Origin: Tupaia tana
Lineage: Eukaryota > Chordata > Mammalia > Scandentia > Tupaiidae
Reading direction: 5' to 3'
DNA length: 64,000 nucleotides
NCBI GenBank assembly: GCA_026018925.1
Contig: JAKSZU010000002.1
Span: forward strand, 50,705,337-50,769,336
Positions within the stretch are counted from its first letter, which is position 1, and every line of letters starts with the position of its first letter. Position numbers and translations under genes: made by a program. Positions 10,697 to 20,610 of the stretch are shown one piece after another. A model generated the notes under the pieces. It worked only from the letters and a program-made list of their open reading frames with translations, made no database searches and had not been told where the DNA came from.

Positions 10697-10741
<45 letters not shown>

Positions 10742-10832
10742 TTCTCTCTTTGTCTCCCTCTGGCCAAATTAAAATAAGTTAATGAATAAATAAAATTAAA
10801 TAAATAATTTTAAAATTTAAAAAAAAAATAAA
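10604..10832 (+). repeat. tRNA-derived SINE, type B
   Basis: A short SINE: the tRNA head gggaccagcagatggcatgg, then 'ctggacctgatgg' running directly into a long (TC)n tract, then 'ggccaaattaaaata' and an AATAAA-rich tail. Target duplication atattgattca lies at 10591-10601 and 10833-10843. Confidence 0.85.
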
Positions 10833-10846
10833 ATATTGATTCATGA

Positions 10847-11093
10847 GGCCAGCAGATGGCATGGTGATTAAGGTATTGTACTCCCGCATGGTGAACCACA
10901 GTTCAAGTCCTGGATCTGACAGCTTGGAAATCATACCAAGCACATGTGTGTACATGCCCAAAATCCCAAAAGGAGAATGGAAGTGAAAGGATGAGAGCAT
11001 GGCCACCCCCTTAGGAGGTGATTTCTCACTTTCCCTCTCTCTGTCTCTCTCTGGCAAGAGCATACAACCTATAACAAAAAACTGGGGAAAAAA
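10847..11093 (+). repeat. tRNA-derived SINE, type A-like
   Basis: The head ggccagcagatggcatggtgattaagg and body with 'ccaaaatcccaaaaggagaatgg' and 'ggaggtgatttctcac' are more diverged than neighbouring A copies. It follows directly after the downstream target copy of the previous SINE. Confidence 0.8.
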
Positions 11094-11100
11094 TTCACTT

Positions 11101-11227
11101 TTTAAAAAAACCTTTATTTATTTATCTATTTGTTCATTGTGATTTTCAAGCCACCGGGTTCAAGACTTGAACCACAGTCAGCCATGTGGGAATCCAGCGC
11201 TTCACCCACCATGCTACCTGCTGGCCC
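11101..11227 (-). repeat. tRNA-derived SINE, type B
   Basis: An inverted short SINE: TTTATT-rich tail, 'gattttcaagccaccggg', 'gacttgaaccacagtc' and the head 'ccatgctacctgctggcccc'. The flanks tcactttttt and tcacttttt may be its target duplication. Confidence 0.75.
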
Positions 11228-11423
11228 CAGGACTCACTTTTTTAACTCAGTGAAATGAATTTACCATTGCTTTGAACTCAGTAAATGTGTTTAACTTTAT
11301 TCTTTAAATCTTAGCTTTTTACTTTGTACATTTCTTTGGCAATTATTCTGTTCCTTCATAAAAAGACAGTATGAATGAATAGACAGACAGATGGACAGCA
11401 TGACTGACAGAAAGAGATAGGCC

Positions 11424-11640
11424 TCTCCATCACGCACTGGTTAGGCACTGTGCAGAGGAAGATAGATACCACATGGAGGACAGTGGTGTAAGTCCCAAAC
11501 CCGTCTGATTGAAAAACATACTGGACATCCTGACGAAATGGAAAATTGGAACAAAAAGGATTGTGGCATGATCAGTCCCCACTGGAGGTGTTCTCTCTCT
11601 TTCTCATCCATGCATATGCCATGGAGAAGGAAAAGAAAAA
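11424..11640 (+). repeat. tRNA-derived SINE, type C
   Basis: A diverged copy: 'cactggttaggcactgtgcag', 'taccacatgg', 'atcctgacgaaatgg', 'ggattgtggcatgatcagtcccc' and 'catgcatatgcc', in SINE order. Confidence 0.65.
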
Positions 11641-11822
11641 CATGCCGGGGGGCTCATGTGTTCAGGATCCTGGTGGGCTGAAGATTGGAGGGCTAGAGAG
11701 CTAGAGGAAGGGGATTGCGTCGCGACTGAGCCCTGTGGAGGATATGACTCTCTCTAGATGTGTCTTGTGTGTGTATGTGCTCTATCATGAATAAATAAAT
11801 AAATAAAATTTGGAAAAAAAAA
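11641..11822 (+). repeat. tRNA-derived SINE 3' fragment, type C
   Basis: The 3' portion only: 'catgtgttcaggatcctgg', 'ggagggctagagagctagagg', 'ctgtggaggatatgactctc' and an (AATA)n tail. It resembles the 3' half of the copy at 2281-2530. Confidence 0.6.
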
Positions 11823-11846
11823 TAGAGGGCTATTCAGCTGAACTAT

Positions 11847-12372
11847 GGGGTTGGCCCTCTACCTTTCAAAATGAAACCTAAAATAGGGAGCCAGATCCTA
11901 CATGGCCAACCGCAGTTTAAGTTGTGGTCCTAGTGTCTTCAAAAACATGCCAGGCAGGGAACCAGCAGTTAGTGTAATAGCTATGTCGCTGGACTCCCAC
12001 GTAGTCGACCACGATTCGCATCCTGGACCCGGTGGCTTAAAACTCACGCCGGGCGTGTGTGCGTGCGTGCCCAAGATCCCGAGAGGAGAATGGAGGAGAA
12101 GGGATTGCGGCGTGACCATCCCCCCTGGGGGGTGATTTCTCGCTTTCTGTCTCTATGTCTCTCTCTGTCTGTCTGGCGAGCGCATGCGCCCTATAGTGAA
12201 AAAAACCTCTCCAAAAAAAAAAAAAAAAAAAACATGCCAGGCACATGAGCATGCATGCATGCCCCAAATCGTGATGAAATGGAGGAAGAAGGATTGTCCC
12301 CATTGGGGAGTGCACACACACTCTCTTTTTCTCTAGTGAGTGCATGCATCCTCTTGACAATGAGACAAGAAA
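11847..12372 (+). repeat. tRNA-derived SINE, type C, split by a younger SINE
   Basis: The host element starts 'ggggttggccctctacc' and includes 'gggagccagatcctacatggccaac'. It is interrupted after acatgccaggca by the SINE at 11957-12231 and resumes at the second acatgccaggca with 'catgcatgccccaaatcgtgatg' and a TC-rich end. The split gives a clear relative age. Confidence 0.8.
11957..12231 (+). repeat. tRNA-derived SINE, type A, nested insertion
   Basis: A 275-bp full-length copy with A tail. It is flanked by a perfect 12-bp duplication acatgccaggca (11945-11956 and 12232-12243) of the host SINE. CpG-rich and young. Confidence 0.95.
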
Positions 12373-12450
12373 AGAAGGAAGGAAAGAGAAGAGAAAGAAA
12401 GAAGGAAAGAAAAAGGAGAAAAGGAGGAAGAAAGGAGGATAGGTAGAACT
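12350..12450 (+). repeat. Purine-rich (GAAA/GGAA)n low-complexity tract
   Basis: This is the A/G-rich tail of the split type C SINE grown into a GAAA/GGAA microsatellite. It is almost free of pyrimidines for about 70 bases. Confidence 0.6.
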
Positions 12451-12690
12451 GGTGGAGCTGCCGCTTACGCCTGGGTATATGTGTGTGGTGGTTACACCAC
12501 CACTCGAGTACTGTTGTCAAAGTCCATTCAAGGTCAAGTATTTGAAATAAAACTTTATTTGAAATGAAACAATATTTTTCTACTGAAACAACAATGTAAT
12601 GTTAATTAGGTTTCTGGTTCCATGCACAAAAACCTATATAGGTCTCAGTGTAGCTGCCCTATAATTTTGATACTAAGGAACGTAAATACT

Positions 12691-12954
12691 TTTTTTTTTT
12701 GGAGAGGTTTTTCACTATAGGGCGCGTGCACTCGCCAGACAGACAGAGAGAGACATAGAGACAGAAAGCGAGAAATCACCCCCCAGGGGGGATGGTCACG
12801 CCGCAATCCCTTCTCCTCCATTCTCCTCTCGGGATCTTGGGCACGCACGCACACGCGCCCGGCGTGAGTTGTAAGCCACCGGGTCCGAGACGCGAACCGC
12901 GGTCGACTACGTGGGAGTCCAGCGACATAGCCATTACGCTAACTGCTGGTTCCC
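12691..12954 (-). repeat. tRNA-derived SINE, type A, with TSD
   Basis: An inverted full-length copy from the T run to 'aactgctggttccc'. A perfect 15-bp target duplication aggaacgtaaatact lies at 12676-12690 and 12955-12969. It retains many CpGs. Confidence 0.95.
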
Positions 12955-12969
12955 AGGAACGTAAATACT

Positions 12970-13452
12970 TTTTAAAATGTCATTCCTACAGTTTAAATCT
13001 ATAGATTCTACCTAAGTAACTGGAGCATGTGCCCACTCTGTCTCCATCTCCTGTCTATTCTTCTCCCAGACTGATCCAGGTCTCCTGCTGTAGCTCTTTG
13101 GATCTGGTGGGACAGGTCTCTGTGGAGGAGGCTTTCTGGGCTAGGAGTACGGTTTATGCAGAGACTGGGCTGGAAGGTTTTGGCCGAGCTCAGCCTGACA
13201 TTAGGAGGGGAGAGGAAGGAGTTCCACAGTAGCTGGAAATTATACATCTCTATCCTGATCTCAGCACAAAGACTGTCTGGTAAAAAAGCATGTAAATGAA
13301 AGAACTAAAGTCTTGATTTTTAATATCATTTTGTTTTTAATTTTAAGTTTTATAATAACATAATTTACAAATGAGCTGGGAAAAGCATCATTACTAATAA
13401 CACATACACAGTAGTTCTACAGTTTTTATGTGATTTTTGAATAGTTGTCTAA
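12970..13452. other. Intergenic stretch, nothing recognised
   Basis: Unique-looking sequence between two SINEs. I see no coding or repeat signature that I can name. Confidence 0.45.
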
Positions 13453-13466
13453 AGACAGTCCTGGGA

Positions 13467-13737
13467 TTGAGACTGGCAGTTAGGGTAATGTCTATGTCGC
13501 TGGACTCCCATGTAGCCGACCGCAGTTCTAGTCCCAGACCCGGTGGCTTAAACTCATGCCAGGCACGTGTGCGTGCATGCCCAAGATCCCGAGAGGAGAA
13601 TGAAGGAGAAGGGATTGCGGCATGGCCATCCACCCTGAGGGAAGGGGGAGTGATTTCTCACTTTCTATCTCTCTCTGTCTTTCTGGCAAGTACACATGCC
13701 CTATAGCAAAAACCTCTCCAAAAAAAAAAAAAAAAAA
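13467..13737 (+). repeat. tRNA-derived SINE, type A, with TSD
   Basis: The head is slightly mutated (actggcagttagggtaatg) and the body is complete to 'aaaacctctcc' with an A19 tail. Target duplication agacagtcctggga / agacaatcctggga lies at 13453-13466 and 13738-13751. Confidence 0.9.
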
Positions 13738-13748
13738 AGACAATCCTG

Positions 13749-13986
13749 GGACCTGCAAATGACGTAATGGTCTGGACTTCCACATAGTCGAACACTATTT
13801 GAGTCCTGGACCCGACGACCTGAAACTCACAATGGGTGTGTGTACGTGTGTGACCAAAATCCTAAGAGGACAACGGAGAACGGATTGTGGTGTGTCCATC
13901 CCCCCCGCGGGTGATTTCTCGCTTTCTGTCTCTTTAGCAAGCATATGTGCTCTGTAGCAAGAGTCTCTCTCTCTCTCTCTAAAAAA
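13749..13986 (+). repeat. tRNA-derived SINE, type A, stacked
   Basis: It begins inside the previous element's downstream target copy (gggacctgcaaatgacg) and ends with (TC)n plus A7, followed by a third copy agacaatcctg (13987-13997). It is more diverged than its neighbour. Confidence 0.85.
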
Positions 13987-13997
13987 AGACAATCCTG

Positions 13998-14499
13998 AAA
14001 AATAACTGTGTCTGACTTAGATAATGAAAAATTCTAAAGTAAAGTTTAACTTGCTATTAAATTTCATCATGATGACTTTCAAAATCATCTAACCTTACAA
14101 ATCATTTGTAAAATATTTGAAGTGTTACATATTCTTTATTTGACACTGTACATAAACCACACTAGAATTCTAATTAGATTGGCATAGGTAAGATGAAAAA
14201 TATAAAGCAGACATTGCTACCTTTTCTTCAGCTCTTACCTTTAACGGCTTAATGAACACAAAAATCATGCAGGTTCACCTGCACGATTCTGAGAGGCGAA
14301 GGGATTTCTCCAGCATTTATAGATTCATGTAACCAGTTACATATAAGCCTAAATAAAAAAACAGTTTCCAGTAGATTTCAAGATGGCATTCACCATCTTT
14401 GTAAAAAAGACAAGTTTACAAGTTTACTTTTATAAATTACCAGTCATATCTTTAGAAAGGACAAACAGTGATAGCTTTTACTGAACTAAAATTACTATG
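13998..14499. other. Intergenic stretch, nothing recognised
   Basis: AT-rich unique sequence. No gene or repeat is recognised. Confidence 0.45.
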
Positions 14500-14514
14500 A
14501 AAATTTAAAAACCC

Positions 14515-14768
14515 GGGAACCAGCAGTTAGCGTAATGGCTATGTCGCTGGACTCCCACGTAGTCGACCGCGGTTCGCATCTCGAACCCGGTGGCTTACAA
14601 CTCACGCCGGGCGCGTGTGCGTGCGTGCCCAGGATCCCGAGAGGAGAATGGAGGAGAAGGGATTGCGGCGTGACCATCCCCCCTGGGGGGTGATTTCTCG
14701 CTTTCTGTCTCTATGTCTCTCTCTGTCTGTCTGGCGAGCGCACGCGCCCTATAGCGAAAAAACCTCTC

Positions 14769-14810
<42 letters not shown>
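14515..14810 (+). repeat. tRNA-derived SINE, type A, very young
   Basis: A near-consensus copy: gggaaccagcagttagcg head, intact B-box-like ggttcgcatctcg, C6-T-G6 palindrome, and 'aacctctcc' followed by about 45 A residues. Target duplication aaaatttaaaaaccc lies at 14500-14514 and 14811-14825. The long pure A tail and many CpGs indicate recent insertion. Confidence 0.95.
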
Positions 14811-14817
<7 letters not shown>

Positions 14818-15062
14818 AAAAACCCAACAATATTCGTTTAACCACAAGCCAGTCTTACTTAAATCAGGACTGTCCAACAAAAATATCCTGACAGCCATTC
14901 ATAATCTGAGTTCTGAAGTAGGAGATCAGTTTGATTATGGTACACATTAAAAACTTGAAACATTTCGGTTTTGTCATCAGTAAATAGTGGCCAACTATTA
15001 CTCATTCGTAGCTTCTTTGAGATAAGCTATCAACTCTGCTCTGACTTCTTTTTCTTCTTCTT

Positions 15063-15316
15063 CTTTTTTTTTTTTTTTAAAGAGAGATCTTTGTTATAGG
15101 GCACATGTGCTTGCCAGACAGACAGAAAATGAGAAATCACCCTCAGGCGGGATGGCCATACTGTAGTCCCTTCTCTTCCAGTCTTGTCTTGGGACTTTGG
15201 GCACACACACACACATGTGCCCAGCATGAGTTTTAAGCCACCAGGTCCCGGACTTGAACTGTGGTTGACAATGTGGGAGTCCAGTGATGTAGCCATTACA
15301 CCATCTGTTGGTCCTT
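15063..15316 (-). repeat. tRNA-derived SINE, type A
   Basis: An inverted copy: T run, 'tgttatagggcacatgtgc', 'gagaaatcaccctcagg', a short (CA)n and 'acaccatctgttggtcc'. It is moderately diverged. Confidence 0.85.
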
Positions 15317-15339
15317 CTTTCTGACTCCTCAATGCTAGC

Positions 15340-16619
15340 AAAGATCATTTTTCTTCCAGGGATGTACCTCTTGGGATTCTCCAGTATTCCATCCGTGTGT
15401 GCCCTCTATGGGTGATGTCTTTGTTCTTGTTGGCAACTGTATAAGAGAGGGGCCTGACTTGTCTCCTGTCCAAACAGACCATGGTGATCTGGTCCAGTCT
15501 TGTGCTTGCCTCCCTTGTCCCTTGGCACTGGACACACTTCCAATAAAAATCTTGCCTTTCTCAACATCACTCATTTTTAATGTTCTCTTTTGTCGCTGGC
15601 ACTACGAAGGTTCCCGCCCAGAAGCCGGACATCCCGCTCTCTTGAAAAAGAAACAGAAGTCTTAAAAGACAGTCATTACTAGAAAACAGTGTGGTAGCCC
15701 TACTAAAAGAAAAATCATGTCAAAATGAACCATGAAAAACAAACCCCCCCCCCCCATGGAAAGCTGCATTTCAATTTGCGTCTTTTTCTGCTAAATCCTG
15801 CCCCATTACATTCTCAGTTGCAGTCTTTCTCCCTGAGGTTATGTAAAATCTCTTGGAGCAAATGGTTTATTTTGAATGTATACTTTAATGTATGCTTTAA
15901 ATGTTTATTGCAAGATAGAGGCGTGAGCCGAGTCCTGTTGGGAGCCTCCCACCCACTAGAAATGCAGACCGGGGAGGTCTTTAGGCTCAGGCGAAAACTG
16001 TGTACCAAGGCTGCCCTCCAAGATGATTACTCTGACTTAGACCGAGTCACATGGAGAGAAAGGCCATCTTTCCTTAGGATAAGAAAAAGAAAAATCTGAT
16101 CACTGCATTACTCTTGTTTTTCTTCTAGGCAGTGTCTGAGCTTAATTGTTGACAGCAGAAATCATGAGATGAAAACCAGGGTGGACTTAAGTAAATTTTT
16201 ACCTATTTCTAAGGCCAAAACACTATTATTATTTTAATCAAATGTATGCATTTTCAGGGGTATTTCAAATATTAATCATGAAGCATTACTTCAATCATCC
16301 TGATATACGTTTACTATGCTTTGGAGTGTGCAAATTACATGATTTTTAAATTAGTTGGGGTTTTGAAAAAAATTAACATTTTTACTCATAAAATGTATAA
16401 ATAGATGTGTTCATATCCATTTATTTAAGAAACATGTAATGTTTCCTGTGTCCTGAGCATAGTTCTAAATGCTTTATAAGTAAACTCTTGATTCTTACAA
16501 CAATCTTCAGAAATAAGTACTGTCATCGCCATTTTAGAGACAGTGATGCTGAGGCCCAGAAAATGGCTGCAACAGAATAATGAATTGCTAAAATATACAT
16601 TGGAGTTAGTATAATTATC
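15340..16619. other. Intergenic stretch with possible LTR-like part and MIR
   Basis: Sequence near 15340-15660 has an AATAAA (15543-15548) preceding a T/C-rich and then CG-bearing segment, which is faintly LTR-like but unassigned. A MIR-like core is seen near 16440-16575. I recognise nothing else. Confidence 0.4.
16440..16575 (-). repeat. MIR SINE fragment
   Basis: The reversed MIR core is recognisable: 'ctgagcatagttctaaatgctttataag', 'ttgattcttacaacaatcttcagaaataagtactg', 'gccattttagagac' and 'ctgaggccc'. Confidence 0.65.
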
Positions 16620-16775
16620 TATTTTTTAAATAATTACTTATTTAATTTTATTTATTATTATTTTAATTCACCAGAGAGAGGGAAAGTGAGAAAGCAAGCT
16701 GCCACATCTGGGACTTGAATTGCATTCAGCCATGTGGGAGTCCAGCACTTAACCACCACACCATTGCTGGCCCCT
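16620..16775 (-). repeat. tRNA-derived SINE, type B, with TSD
   Basis: An inverted short SINE with an ATTTATT-rich tail, 'tcaccagagagaggg', 'aagcaagctgcc' and the head 'ccaccacaccattgctggcccc'. A perfect 17-bp duplication gagttagtataattatc lies at 16603-16619 and 16776-16792. Confidence 0.95.
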
Positions 16776-17056
16776 GAGTTAGTATAATTATCAAAACACA
16801 AAATTTATGAAACATTTCTTACTGTCTCTATCCTGAAAACAGTATTCCTAGTCCATGTAGCTTGAACCTACACTTGCAACCCCTTCATCTGATAAAAAAA
16901 CCACCCAGAGGGATTGGGTCCTGGTTCTCTGACATTTGAGTTCTTGATCAACTATGGGAATCTCTCTGGCAGCAAGTCTGTAAGTGATCTTGCAAATTAT
17001 CTTAGTAAGATCCACTAATCTCAAAAATATCACATGCTGGCAGAAAAGGATCTTCT

Positions 17057-17286
17057 GGGTTTGCCAGTGGTGTGGTGGTTAAGGCAGCTGGATCTTACAT
17101 GGCCGACCATATGGTTCGAGTCCTGGACCCATCAGTTTGGGAAACACATTGGGCTCAAAATCCCAAAAGGAGGGAGAAATGGAGAAAGGACTACAGCATG
17201 ACCATTCCCCATTAAGAGTGCTTTCTCACTTTTCCTCTCTGGCAAGTGCATGCACCCTCTGGCAAATTAAAGAAAGAAAAGAAAAA
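17057..17286 (+). repeat. tRNA-derived SINE, intermediate A/C type, with TSD
   Basis: The head gtttgccagtggtgtggtggttaaggcagctggatc and body 'ggagggagaaatgg' end in 'ctggcaaattaaag' plus an A/G tail. Target duplication gatcttct lies at 17049-17056 and 17287-17294. Confidence 0.85.
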
Positions 17287-17339
17287 GATCTTCTTTGGAA
17301 ATGAGTTAGCAACTTTTTATTAAGGCAGAATTAGGTTTA

Positions 17340-17592
17340 CTTTTTATTAGTTTTACGGTTTTTGCTATAGAGTGCATATTCTCACTAGAAACAGAGACAG
17401 AAAGACAGAGAGAAGGAAAGCGAGGAATCACCCTCCAGAGGGATGGCCATGCTGCAATTCCTTCTCCATTCTCCTTGGGATTTTGAGCATACACGCAAAA
17501 GCACTCAGCATGTTTTCAAGCTGCTGGGTCCAGGACTTGAACTGTGGAGTTGGCCATGTGGGTCCAGCACCTTAACCACCATCTGCTGGCCC
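17340..17592 (-). repeat. tRNA-derived SINE, type A
   Basis: An inverted copy: 'tttttgctatagagtgcat', 'caccctccagaggg', 'ccattctccttggga' and 'accaccatctgctggccc'. Confidence 0.85.
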
Positions 17593-17904
17593 AGGGTTGT
17601 CTTTTCTATTAGCAGTTTGTATTTCTGGAACAGAAAATTAAAAACAATCAAAGCTGCCCTTCTGTTGAGTGTCCACTGACGGCCCAACATCTCCGCAGAA
17701 ACCTGGCATCTGTTACCTCAGCTCGTTGCTCAGTCTGGTCAGGCTCGTCTACGATGACACGCAGGTCCAGGACGCCATCTGTGGATCTTGCTTACTTCAG
17801 AAATCTTGCAGAAGTCGTCTTGAGTTTCCTCTCTTGGGACTCACTTTCCAGGTCCCAGCAGTTGACCCCAATCTCTGTGACGTGGTGGGAAGAGCTCGGG
17901 ATCT

Positions 17905-18070
17905 GGCAAGGGAAATTCAGTTTTGCCGATTATTACTTTGTGACCTTGAACAAGATAATGTGCTGGGCCTTGTTTTCTTGTCTGATAAATGGGAATAATT
18001 ATGCCCATTTCAGAGTTATTCTAAGGATAGTTGGTGAAGAGCACATTGCAAATGGCAAAGGATTAGATGA
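17905..18070 (+). repeat. MIR SINE fragment
   Basis: Forward MIR core strings 'tttgtgaccttgaacaag', 'gccttgttttcttgtctgataaatggg' and 'agagttattctaaggata' are followed by the 3' portion. Confidence 0.7.
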
Positions 18071-18114
18071 ATATTATTTGTTATTAATACTCATGATGAT
18101 GATCACAAATTGAT

Positions 18115-20399
18115 AATAAATGCCTATTTTCTGCTTTGCATCACACCCCTCTGAGGAATGCGAAACAGGACATCTCACATTGGTTTCTAGCAGAAGAGAA
18201 AGATGCACATTAAATAGCTAGACACCAAGGTTACAGGATTCCAACTTAATGAGATGCTGGAGCAGGTTTTTAAATTCAAATACATTTCTTTTTCAGGATC
18301 ATTTAATACAGAAAATGGATTGTTGCCTCAACAAAGATTTCCCAGAAAGAGGGCACCATCTTGTGGTCAATGGGGTGAACTGACCAAAAAAAAAGCCCAA
18401 GAATCACACAGGGTTGCAGAACCACGGCTCCCCTGTTGCACCTTTGGAGGCCGAGGTCTCACCTGCAGAGCATCAGGTGGTCAGATGTGCGGTCCCAGCA
18501 CCAGGACTTGTTAACGCTCCTCGTGGGATTCCGGTGTGTAGCAGGGTTGATAGCGCTGGTCAGGCCGTGCAGGGAGCTCCTGCTCGTGACTGCAGGGCCA
18601 GTAAGCACCAACAGCTGGGCCTGCAGCTGTGTCTGCTGGCTCAGGGCACCTGACTCAATGACCCGGGCACTTTTAAGGGAGCAAAGTCCATTGTTGTGAT
18701 GCTTATGGGTCCTGAGCCCAAGGACGGGGCACTCCCTGGTTCCTCCCAGTGCCTGTTCCTCTCATTAGAGTGAGACTCTTCCTGTTTTCTCCAGCTCCAC
18801 TGACTAAAAGCATAGCTAAGCAGGCAGCACTTCCCTCTTCGCAAGTGCTACTCCTACCCCACCCACGCCATCCATAGCAGTTCTCTGAGAAAGCTGTGAC
18901 TGTCCCTGCTGCCAATGAGAAGAGGTACTAGAAGATAAGCACCAAGGTGGCACCTCTGGTAATGCCTGTATTCTAGACCCAGGCCCTGTGCTCTGCGGCC
19001 TTCCCTACAGTAGTAATAATAATTTATGGAGCCATCGCAGGCTTTGAAGGCTGGGATAGGAAAGACGGGCAAAGAATGCTGTTCTTCACAGTACCATGTG
19101 GATGGCAAAGAACTAGAATCACAGCAGGTGGCAAATTTTGAAATACTAATCTTCACAATAATTACAGAGAAGGAGGTATTATTATATGGCTTTTTGTTTG
19201 TTTGATGAGAAAGCTGAGCGTCAGAGAGGTCATCCAGAAGTCCATCACTCAGGGCCTGGTGAAGAGGTGGGCCCAGCCTGCAGTGGAACCCTGTGCTGCG
19301 TCAGGAGCAGGCAGCTACATTTGCATACGGCAGCAGAGGCAAAGTGCAAGTTAATTTTCTCTAATTTTTGAGGGAAAATTAGGACCATTTCCATTAATAT
19401 AAGTTTGGAAGCCCATACATAAAACAATAAAGTTTTTTCTAGGGCACACAGAATCTGAATGTATTTATGGAAGACCAACTGGAGGGAATAACGTATATAG
19501 AGTCAACGTTTGTGGGATGAAGGCATTGAGATGGGGCATGGTGGATGAGAGAAAGAAAATAAAAGGGACAAGCCTGGCGTGGACAAATGACGTCAATGTG
19601 TCATAAAATGAAGAGTATAGCCAACACAGAGGTCCCTAAAAAGAGGGAAGAGTGGAAAATATTTGGAACAAGCACTTCAAGGAAAACGATGGGGCTGGAG
19701 TCTTTGCTAGTCTTTGGAAGTAGCCCTCCAGGCCTGCCGGGGAGGCAGCTAGCCGGCAGCCACCACACTCTTTCCAGCACACTGGGACCACGGGGAGGTG
19801 CAAAGACGACAGGCATTTTGGGGGTTGGTAATGAGGGGCTGTAGACAGTCTAGGCAGAGCCCAGCTGTAGCACGGTCTGCAATGCTGAACCACGTGGAAG
19901 GATGGTGTTCAGTTCCAGAGTCCATCTGTATATGCTGGGCGTGTGCCCGTGTGCCCATGAAAGACTGGGGCATGGTGAGGATCAGTGTGAGAGTCTGTGG
20001 AGGGTTCTGTTGAGAGATAAGTAAACTTAAAAAGGAAGAAAGCCTAGACAGGTGGGAAACTACAGTGCTGATGAGGGGCCGGGCTGTCAGAATACAGCTG
20101 AAGAGCTGGGGCAGGGAGAGTGACAAGGGTCCAGGTGAATGACCCCACAGGTGGTCAGAGAGGGGCAGTTAAAGCTTGAAGAAGGTGAGGAATGCCATGG
20201 CAGTTCTCAAATATTTCAGTCTTAGGATGATGCTTCAGTCTTAAAATTCTTGCTAAGTCTAAAGAACTTTTATGTGTGGGATATGTATCACCATATTAGA
20301 AATTTTTAAAATAGTTAAATATTTAATTCATTTAAAAATGAGAGAATTACATATTACATCAAAACATGAAAAATGATATATTTTCTAAAAATTTTTATA
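18115..20399. other. Intergenic stretch, nothing recognised
   Basis: Apart from a possible reversed MIR core near 19200-19300 ('gatgagaaagctgagcgtcagagagg') I see no nameable element. Short open frames here lack any family resemblance, so I do not call genes. Confidence 0.4.
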
Positions 20400-20608
20400 T
20401 TGGGTTGTCAGAAAAGTCATGATGCATTTTTGTATAGAAAAATACGTCCTAACTTCTTTTTTTACTGTATTACTATGTAATTTATTTTTTAAAGCTACAT
20501 GAAGTTTATTATCTGTTTTTAAATACATTATTTATTTATTATCATAATCTTGTTTATATTACATTGAATCACATATAACTTTACGTCATGACTTCTTTAA
20601 CAACCTAA
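20400..20608. mobile_element. Mariner-like element, longer copy 3 (209 bp)
   Basis: The left terminus ttgggttgtcagaaaagtc pairs with the right terminus ending 'tttaacaacctaa', flanked by TA at 20398-20399 and 20609-20610. The interior is AT-rich and non-coding. It is longer than the 70-80 bp copies and may represent an intermediate deletion form of the parental transposon. Confidence 0.7.
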
Positions 20609-20610
20609 TA

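Noticed and set aside
15543-15660. Possible LTR or pseudogene fragment with AATAAA and a segment encoding LLKKKQKS-like text
   Set aside because: The resemblance to an LTR 3' end or to a ribosomal protein L7-type start is too short to support either.
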